From Streptomyces venezuelae (lineage in GTDB: Bacteria; Actinomycetota; Actinomycetes; Streptomycetales; Streptomycetaceae), in NCBI RefSeq assembly GCF_008642315.1, contig NZ_CP029192.1, positions 1,488,001-1,552,000 on the forward strand: a stretch of DNA of 64,000 nt, read 5' to 3'. Below are positions 58,608 to 64,000 of the stretch, piece after piece. Under the pieces are notes generated by a model. It was not told where the DNA came from. It ran no database searches and saw nothing but the letters and a program-made list of their open reading frames with translations. A program made the translations under genes and the position numbers. Within the stretch, counting starts at the first letter, position 1. Each line of letters starts with the position of its first letter.

Positions 58608-59969
58608 GTGAAGGAAATCCTGGACGCGATTCAGGCTCAAACCGCGACCGCGAGTGGCTCGGCCACGGTCACATCCGCAGATTTCGCCGCTCTCCCGCTG
58701 CCCGACTCGTACCGCGCGATCACCGTGCACAAGGAAGACGCGGAGATGTTCACGGGTCTGGAGACCCGCGACAAGGACCCCCGCAAGTCGCTCCACCTCG
58801 ACGACGTGCCGATCCCCGAACTCGGCCCCGGCGAGGCCCTGGTGGCCGTCATGGCCTCCTCGGTCAACTACAACTCGGTGTGGACCTCGATCTTCGAGCC
58901 GCTGTCGACCTTCAGCTTCCTGGAGCGCTACGGCCGGCTCAGCGAGCTCACCAAGCGCCACGACCTGCCGTACCACATCATCGGATCCGACCTCGCGGGC
59001 GTCGTCCTGCGCACCGGCCCCGGCGTGAACGCCTGGACCCCGGGTGACGAGGTCGTCGCGCACTGCCTGAGCGTCGAGCTGGAGTCGTCCGACGGCCACA
59101 ACGACACGATGCTCGACCCCGAGCAGCGCATCTGGGGCTTCGAGACCAACTTCGGCGGCCTCGCCGAGATCGCCCTGGTCAAGTCCAACCAGCTGATGCC
59201 CAAGCCGGGCCACCTGAGCTGGGAGGAGGCCGCCTCCCCCGGCCTGGTGAACTCCACCGCGTACCGCCAGCTGGTGTCCGGCAACGGCGCCGGCATGAAG
59301 CAGGGCGACAACGTCCTGATCTGGGGCGCGAGCGGCGGACTCGGCTCCTACGCCACGCAGTTCGCGCTCGCGGGCGGCGCCAACCCCATCTGCGTGGTGA
59401 GCAGCCCGCAGAAGGCGGAGATCTGCCGCGCCATGGGCGCCGACGCGATCATCGACCGCAATGCCGAGGGCTACAAGTTCTGGAAGGACGAGCAGACCCA
59501 GGACCCCAAGGAGTGGAAGCGCTTCGGCAAGCGCATCCGCGAGCTCACCGGCGGCGAGGACATCGACATCGTCTTCGAGCACCCCGGCCGCGAGACCTTC
59601 GGCGCCAGCGTCTACGTCACCCGCAAGGGCGGCACCATCACCACCTGCGCGTCGACCTCGGGCTACATGCACGAGTACGACAACCGCTACCTGTGGATGT
59701 CCCTCAAGCGCATCATCGGCTCGCACTTCGCCAACTACCGCGAGGCCTGGGAGGCCAACCGCCTGATCGCCAAGGGCAAGATCCACCCGACGCTCTCCAA
59801 GGTCTACTCCCTGGAGGACACCGGCCAGGCCGCCTACGACGTCCACCGCAACCTCCACCAGGGCAAGGTCGGCGTCCTCGCCCTCGCGCCCGAGGAGGGC
59901 CTGGGAGTGCGCGACCCGGAGATGCGCGCCGAGCACATCGACGCGATCAACCGCTTCCGGAACGTCTGA
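58608..59969 (+). CDS. ccr: Crotonyl-CoA carboxylase/reductase
   Basis: 453 residues, GTG start with GGAGGT upstream. An MDR-type reductase with glycine loop W-G-A-S-G-G-L-G-S and long N-terminal extension. The four CO2-pocket residues known from the Kitasatospora enzyme (Asn81, Phe170, Glu171, His365) have exact counterparts here at +8: Asn89, Phe178, Glu179, His373. It reductively carboxylates crotonyl-CoA to (2S)-ethylmalonyl-CoA with NADPH, the committed step of the ethylmalonyl-CoA pathway and a source of polyketide extender units. First gene of the pathway operon. Confidence 0.95.
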   Translation: MKEILDAIQAQTATASGSATVTSADFAALPLPDSYRAITVHKEDAEMFTGLETRDKDPRKSLHLDDVPIPELGPGEALVAVMASSVNYNSVWTSIFEPLSTFSFLERYGRLSELTKRHDLPYHIIGSDLAGVVLRTGPGVNAWTPGDEVVAHCLSVELESSDGHNDTMLDPEQRIWGFETNFGGLAEIALVKSNQLMPKPGHLSWEEAASPGLVNSTAYRQLVSGNGAGMKQGDNVLIWGASGGLGSYATQFALAGGANPICVVSSPQKAEICRAMGADAIIDRNAEGYKFWKDEQTQDPKEWKRFGKRIRELTGGEDIDIVFEHPGRETFGASVYVTRKGGTITTCASTSGYMHEYDNRYLWMSLKRIIGSHFANYREAWEANRLIAKGKIHPTLSKVYSLEDTGQAAYDVHRNLHQGKVGVLALAPEEGLGVRDPEMRAEHIDAINRFRNV

Positions 59970-59991
59970 ACGCACTGAGGAGCAGCGCAAG

Positions 59992-62019
59992 ATGACAGAG
60001 CGTCAGAAGGACCGGCCGTGGCTCATGCGGACGTACGCCGGTCACTCCACGGCGGAGGCGTCCAACGAGTTGTACCGGCGCAACCTCGCCAAGGGGCAGA
60101 CGGGCCTCTCGGTCGCGTTCGACCTGCCCACGCAGACCGGCTACGACCCCGACCACATCCTCGCGCGCGGCGAGGTCGGCCGGGTCGGTGTGCCCGTCTC
60201 GCACCTGGGTGACATGCGGCGGCTGTTCCAGGACATCCCCCTGGAGCAGATGAACACCTCGATGACGATCAACGCCACCGCCATGTGGCTCCTGGCGCTC
60301 TACCAGGTGGTCGCGGAGGAGCAGGGTGCGGACATCACCAAGCTCCAGGGGACGACACAGAACGACATCGTCAAGGAGTACCTCTCGCGCGGGACGCACG
60401 TCTTCCCGCCGGGTCCCTCCCTGCGCCTCACCACCGACATGATCACGTACACGGTGGCGCGGATCCCCAAGTGGAATCCGATCAACATCTGCAGCTACCA
60501 CCTCCAGGAGGCGGGGGCCACACCGGTCCAGGAGATCGCGTACGCGATGTCCACCGCCATCGCGGTTCTCGATGCCGTACGCGACTCGGGGCAGGTCCCC
60601 GAGGAGAAGTTCGGGGACGTCGTGGCCCGCATCTCCTTCTTTGTGAACGCCGGAGTCCGGTTCATCGAGGAGATGTGCAAGATGCGGGCGTTCGGGCGGA
60701 TCTGGGAACAGGTCACGCGCGAGCGGTACGGCATCGAGAACCCGAAACAGCGCCGGTTCCGCTACGGCGTGCAGGTCAACTCCCTCGGTCTGACCGAGGC
60801 CCAGCCGGAGAACAACGTCCAGCGCATCGTCCTGGAGATGCTGGCCGTCACGCTCTCCAAGGACGCACGCGCGCGCGCCGTGCAGCTGCCCGCCTGGAAC
60901 GAGGCGCTGGGCCTGCCCCGGCCCTGGGACCAGCAGTGGTCGCTGCGCATCCAGCAGGTCCTCGCGCACGAGAGCGACCTCCTCGAGTACGAGGACATCT
61001 TCGCGGGCTCGCACGTCATCGAGGCCAAGGTGGACGCGCTCGTCGAGGACTCCCTCGCGGAGATGGACCGCATCGAGAAGATGGGCGGCGCGATGGCCGC
61101 CGTCGAGTCCGGCTACCTCAAGTCGCAGCTCGTCTCCTCCCACGCGGAGCGCCGGGCCCGCATCGAGTCCGGCCAGGAGAAGATCGTCGGCGTGAACTCC
61201 TACGAGTCCACGGAGCCGAGCCCGCTCACCTCGGACCTGGACGGGGCGATCATGACCGTCGACCCGGCGGTCGAGGCCCGCGTCGTGGACGCCCTCAAGC
61301 AGTGGCGCGACACCCGCTACCAGCCGCCGTTCAACCACCCCCGCCCCTGCAAGGCCCTGGAGCGGCTCAAGGAGGTGGCGGCCGGCACGGGCAACCTCAT
61401 GGAGGCCACCCTGGAGTGCGCACGCGCCGGTGTGACGACCGGGGAGTGGGCCGGGGCACTCCGGGAGGTCTTCGGGGAGTTCCGGGCCCCTACGGGCGTC
61501 TCAAGCGCTCCTGTGGCCGTCGCGGCCGAGGAGGGCACGCCGCTCGCCCTCGTCCGCGAGAAGGTCGCGCGGACGGCCGAGGACCTCGGCGGCGGCCGGC
61601 TCCGCTTCCTGGTCGGCAAGCCGGGCCTCGACGGACACTCCAACGGCGCCGAGCAGATCGCGGTCCGCGCGCGCGACGCCGGCTTCGAAGTGGTCTACCA
61701 GGGCATCCGCCTCACGCCCGAGCAGATCGTCGACGCGGCGCTCGCCGAGGACGTCCACGCCGTCGGCCTGTCGATCCTCTCCGGCTCGCACGCCGAGCTC
61801 GTCCCGGACGTGCTGGAGCGGCTCCGCAAGGCCGGCGCCACCGACATCCCCGTCATCGCCGGCGGCATCATCCCCAACAGCGACGCCGAGGACCTGAAGG
61901 CGGCGGGTGTCGCCGCCGTCTTCACCCCCAAGGACTTCGGCATCACCGAGATCATCGGCCGTATCGTCGACGAGATCCGGAAAGCGAACCACCTCGACCC
62001 CCTGGAGGTCCCCGCATGA
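59992..62019 (+). CDS. ecm: Ethylmalonyl-CoA mutase (MeaA-like)
   Basis: 675 residues. The catalytic TIM barrel (about 10-400; F-D-L-P-T-Q-T-G-Y-D-P-D, T-S-M-T-I-N-A-T-A) is fused to a B12-binding domain (about 530-675) with D-G-H-S-N-G, whose His (about 547) is the lower cobalt ligand. A single polypeptide with this B12 motif, next to ccr, is the Ecm/MeaA branch rather than methylmalonyl-CoA mutase. It converts ethylmalonyl-CoA to methylsuccinyl-CoA. 22 nt downstream of ccr, with an ATGA overlap to the next gene. Confidence 0.93.
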   Translation: MTERQKDRPWLMRTYAGHSTAEASNELYRRNLAKGQTGLSVAFDLPTQTGYDPDHILARGEVGRVGVPVSHLGDMRRLFQDIPLEQMNTSMTINATAMWLLALYQVVAEEQGADITKLQGTTQNDIVKEYLSRGTHVFPPGPSLRLTTDMITYTVARIPKWNPINICSYHLQEAGATPVQEIAYAMSTAIAVLDAVRDSGQVPEEKFGDVVARISFFVNAGVRFIEEMCKMRAFGRIWEQVTRERYGIENPKQRRFRYGVQVNSLGLTEAQPENNVQRIVLEMLAVTLSKDARARAVQLPAWNEALGLPRPWDQQWSLRIQQVLAHESDLLEYEDIFAGSHVIEAKVDALVEDSLAEMDRIEKMGGAMAAVESGYLKSQLVSSHAERRARIESGQEKIVGVNSYESTEPSPLTSDLDGAIMTVDPAVEARVVDALKQWRDTRYQPPFNHPRPCKALERLKEVAAGTGNLMEATLECARAGVTTGEWAGALREVFGEFRAPTGVSSAPVAVAAEEGTPLALVREKVARTAEDLGGGRLRFLVGKPGLDGHSNGAEQIAVRARDAGFEVVYQGIRLTPEQIVDAALAEDVHAVGLSILSGSHAELVPDVLERLRKAGATDIPVIAGGIIPNSDAEDLKAAGVAAVFTPKDFGITEIIGRIVDEIRKANHLDPLEVPA

Positions 62020-62990
62020 CTGCGCCCACCGCGCCCATCAACCGCCTTCGTCCGCGCCGCTCCTGTCTCGCGGTGCCGGGGTCGAACCCCCGCTTCCTGG
62101 AGAAGGCCCAGGGCCTCCCCGCCGACCAGGTCTTCCTCGACCTGGAGGACGCCTGCGCGCCGCTCGCCAAGCCCGAGGCGCGGCACACCATCGTCAAGTT
62201 CCTCAACGAGGGCGACTGGACGGGCAAGACGCGGGTCGTGCGCGTCAACGACTGGACGACCGAGTGGACGTACCGCGACGTCGTGACCGTCGTCGAGGGC
62301 GCGGGCCAGAACCTCGACTGCATCATGCTGCCGAAGGTGCAGACGGCCGAGCAGGTCGTCGCCCTCGACCTGCTCCTCACCCAGATCGAGAAGACGATGG
62401 GCTTCGAGGTCGGCAAGATCGGCATCGAGGCGCAGATCGAGAACGCGCAGGGCCTCAACAACGTCAACGCGATCGCCGAGGCCTCCCAGCGCGTGGAGAC
62501 CATCATCTTCGGCCCGGCCGACTTCATGGCGTCCATCAACATGAAGTCCCTGGTCGTCGGCGAGCAGCCGCCCGGCTACCCGGCGGACGCCTACCACTTC
62601 ATCCTGATGAAGATCCTGATGGCCGCCCGCGCCAACAACCTCCAGGCGATCGACGGCCCCTACCTCCAGATCAAGAACGTCGACGGCTACCGCGAGGTCG
62701 CGAACCGCGCCGCGGCGCTCGGCTTCGACGGCAAGTGGGTCCTGCACCCCGGCCAGGTGGAGGCCGCCAACGAGGTGTTCTCGCCCTCGCAGGAGGACTT
62801 CGACCACGCCGAGCTGATCCTGGACGCGTACGAGTACTACACGTCCGAGGCGGGCGGCAAGAAGGGCTCGGCGATGCTCGGCGACGAGATGATCGACGAG
62901 GCCAGCCGGAAGATGGCGCTGGTCATCTCCGGGAAGGGCCGTGCGGCAGGGATGACCCGCACGTCCAAGTTCGAGGCCCCGGAGGCGTAG
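62016..62990 (+). CDS. CitE-like malyl-CoA/beta-methylmalyl-CoA lyase
   Basis: 324 residues, ATGA overlap with ecm. The CitE/MclA barrel is marked by S-C-L-A-V-P-G-S-N-P-R-F, F-L-D-L-E-D-A-C-A-P, G-I-E-A-Q-I-E-N-A-Q-G and F-G-P-A-D-F; the Glu and Asp in the last two hold Mg. In this cluster it should cleave beta-methylmalyl-CoA to glyoxylate and propionyl-CoA (and may make malyl-CoA), closing the pathway. Confidence 0.88.
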   Translation: MTAPTAPINRLRPRRSCLAVPGSNPRFLEKAQGLPADQVFLDLEDACAPLAKPEARHTIVKFLNEGDWTGKTRVVRVNDWTTEWTYRDVVTVVEGAGQNLDCIMLPKVQTAEQVVALDLLLTQIEKTMGFEVGKIGIEAQIENAQGLNNVNAIAEASQRVETIIFGPADFMASINMKSLVVGEQPPGYPADAYHFILMKILMAARANNLQAIDGPYLQIKNVDGYREVANRAAALGFDGKWVLHPGQVEAANEVFSPSQEDFDHAELILDAYEYYTSEAGGKKGSAMLGDEMIDEASRKMALVISGKGRAAGMTRTSKFEAPEA

Positions 62991-62995
62991 GACAC

Positions 62996-63520
62996 ATGCA
63001 GTTCGGCCGCACCTACGAAGAGTTCGAAGTCGGCGCCGTGTACAAGCACTGGCCCGGAAAGACGGTCACCGAGTACGACGACCACCTCTTCTGCCTGCTC
63101 ACCATGAACCACCACCCCCTCCACATGGACACGAACTATGCGGAGAAGACGACCGACTTCGGGAAGAACGTCGTCGTGGGCAACTACATCTACTCGCTGC
63201 TCCTCGGCATGTCCGTCCCCGACGTCTCCGGCAAGGCCATCGCCAACCTGGAGATCGAGTCGCTGAAGCACGTGGCGCCGACCTTCCACGGCGACACGAT
63301 CTACGGCGAGACGACGGTCCTCGACAAGACGCCGTCCCGGTCCAAGTCGGACCGCGGCATCGTGTACGTGGAGACCAAGGGCTACAAGCAGGACGGCACG
63401 CTGGTCTGCGTGTTCCGCCGCAAGGTGATGGTTCCCACAGAGACGTACATCAAGGAGCGCGGCGGCGAACAGCCCGGCCGCCCGGAGCTGAACGCCCCTT
63501 CGAAGAGCACGGAGAAGTAG
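62996..63520 (+). CDS. MaoC-type hydratase, probable mesaconyl-CoA hydratase
   Basis: 174 residues. Hot-dog fold with hydratase dyad region Y-D-D-H-L-F-C-L-L-T-M-N-H-H-P-L-H-M-D (shown in part), then G-D-T-I-Y-G-E-T-T-V. Five bases after the lyase. In the ethylmalonyl-CoA pathway the corresponding enzyme hydrates mesaconyl-CoA to beta-methylmalyl-CoA, the substrate for the preceding gene product. Assignment from position. Confidence 0.87.
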   Translation: MQFGRTYEEFEVGAVYKHWPGKTVTEYDDHLFCLLTMNHHPLHMDTNYAEKTTDFGKNVVVGNYIYSLLLGMSVPDVSGKAIANLEIESLKHVAPTFHGDTIYGETTVLDKTPSRSKSDRGIVYVETKGYKQDGTLVCVFRRKVMVPTETYIKERGGEQPGRPELNAPSKSTEK

Positions 63521-63522
63521 CC

Positions 63523-64000
63523 ATGAGCCGACTCGCGCAGACCGCCGGTCTCACCGACATCCAGCAGGAGATCCTGGCCACCGTCCGGGACTTCGTCGAC
63601 AAGGAGATCATCCCTGTCGCGACCGACCTGGAGCACCGTGACGAGTACCCGCAGCAGATCGTCGACGGCCTCAAGGAGTTGGGCCTCTTCGGGCTCATGA
63701 TCCCGGAGGAGTACGGCGGTCTGGGCGAGTCGTTGCTCACGTACGCGCTGTGCGTCGAGGAGATCGCGCGTGGCTGGATGTCGGTCTCCGGCATCATCAA
63801 CACCCACTTCATCGTTGCTTACATGCTCAAGCAGCACGGCACGCAGGAGCAGAAGGAGACCTTCCTGCCGCGGATGGCGGCCGGCGAGGTGCGGGGCGCG
63901 TTCTCGATGTCGGAGCCGGGGCTCGGCTCCGATGTGTCGGCCATCACGTCCAAGGGCGTCAAGGACGGCGACGAGTACGTTCTCAACGGTCAGAAGATGT
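63523..64000 (+). CDS. Acyl-CoA dehydrogenase, probable methylsuccinyl-CoA dehydrogenase (partial)
   Basis: The first 159 residues are in the window; the gene runs off the right end. The N-terminal helical domain (I-L-A-T-V-R-D-F-V-D-K-E-I-I-P, I-P-E-E-Y-G-G-L-G-E) and the FAD/substrate signature F-S-M-S-E-P-G-L-G-S-D are standard. Two bases after the hydratase. In this operon it should oxidise (2S)-methylsuccinyl-CoA to mesaconyl-CoA, joining ecm and MaoC steps. The catalytic base lies outside the window. Confidence 0.85.
   Translation, partial: MSRLAQTAGLTDIQQEILATVRDFVDKEIIPVATDLEHRDEYPQQIVDGLKELGLFGLMIPEEYGGLGESLLTYALCVEEIARGWMSVSGIINTHFIVAYMLKQHGTQEQKETFLPRMAAGEVRGAFSMSEPGLGSDVSAITSKGVKDGDEYVLNGQKM

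Noticed and set aside
59992..62019. A cobalamin riboswitch for the B12-dependent mutase
   Set aside because: The mutase gene follows ccr after 22 nt with no leader; no B12-box-like structure was seen.
1..64000. CRISPR arrays, tRNA/rRNA genes, insertion sequences, integrase or attachment sites
   Set aside because: None recognised on reading both strands; no spaced direct repeats, transposase motifs or tRNA cloverleafs were seen.

Overview
The window is high-GC actinobacterial chromosome, almost certainly Streptomyces. The signs are third-codon-position GC bias, GTG/TTG starts, many GTGA/ATGA stop-start overlaps, Tat-exported amidohydrolases, a DasR-type chitinase promoter, a SpoIIE-type phosphatase and an ethylmalonyl-CoA pathway cluster. 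I saw no tRNA, rRNA, CRISPR array, insertion sequence or prophage. All coordinates and readings were made by eye; family names rest on motifs, not on searches.

Layout. 1-3.5 kb: the tail of a GntR/FCD regulator, a VOC protein, and two tandem Tat-exported amidohydrolases behind a pair of inverted GTATAC-type sites. 3.5-9.6 kb (minus strand): a DUF5107/TPR protein, an arginase-fold protein lacking key metal ligands, a GNAT, two small membrane/PASTA proteins and a secreted CocE-type hydrolase. 9.7-14.8 kb (minus): a tightly packed peptidase operon (M55 D-aminopeptidase, M20, S9, S66), probably for peptide or cell-wall-peptide turnover. 14.9-15.5 kb: an SMI1/KNR4 gene broken by a 1-nt frameshift. 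15.6-18.6 kb (minus): a copper-efflux operon (Met/His-rich membrane peptide, CPx-ATPase, atypical PCu(A)C protein).

19.5-27.4 kb is the most interesting part: a Fur/Zur-type regulator and a PduX-like GHMP kinase face, across a near-consensus Zur box, an operon of a SbnA/cysteine-synthase-like PLP enzyme, a DUF364 'heavy-metal chelation' protein, an MFS exporter, and a FecCD-type ABC importer with ATPase and lipoprotein. I read this as a candidate zinc-repressed, non-NRPS metallophore system: make a small chelator from a phosphorylated hydroxy-amino acid, export it, and re-import the metal complex.

27.4-36.5 kb: a sugar/sugar-acid locus (SMP-30 lactonase, IclR regulator, enolase-superfamily dehydratase, zinc alcohol dehydrogenase, U32-like protein, ChvE-GguA-GguB transporter) with a recurring CGRTATGNCGAACA-like motif at three promoters. 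36.6-41.3 kb: a GH18 chitinase with a dre site, then a scar of relic genes (GAF protein, GntR fragment), a metallophosphoesterase/BON/nucleotidyltransferase operon and a truncated SDR. 41.5-51.5 kb (minus): DUF5709, VOC+ArsR, a methyltransferase, a PAS/GAF/PP2C/HATPase phosphatase, an MFS-carboxypeptidase-regulatory fusion, SRPBCC, an ion transporter and a GNAT. 51.8-54.5 kb: a radical SAM protein behind a LexA-like box and a secreted TAP-type hydrolase. 54.5-64 kb: a HEAT-repeat protein, then a duplicated 3-hydroxyacyl-CoA dehydrogenase, a TetR regulator and the ethylmalonyl-CoA pathway genes ccr, ecm, malyl-CoA-type lyase, MaoC hydratase and a truncated acyl-CoA dehydrogenase.
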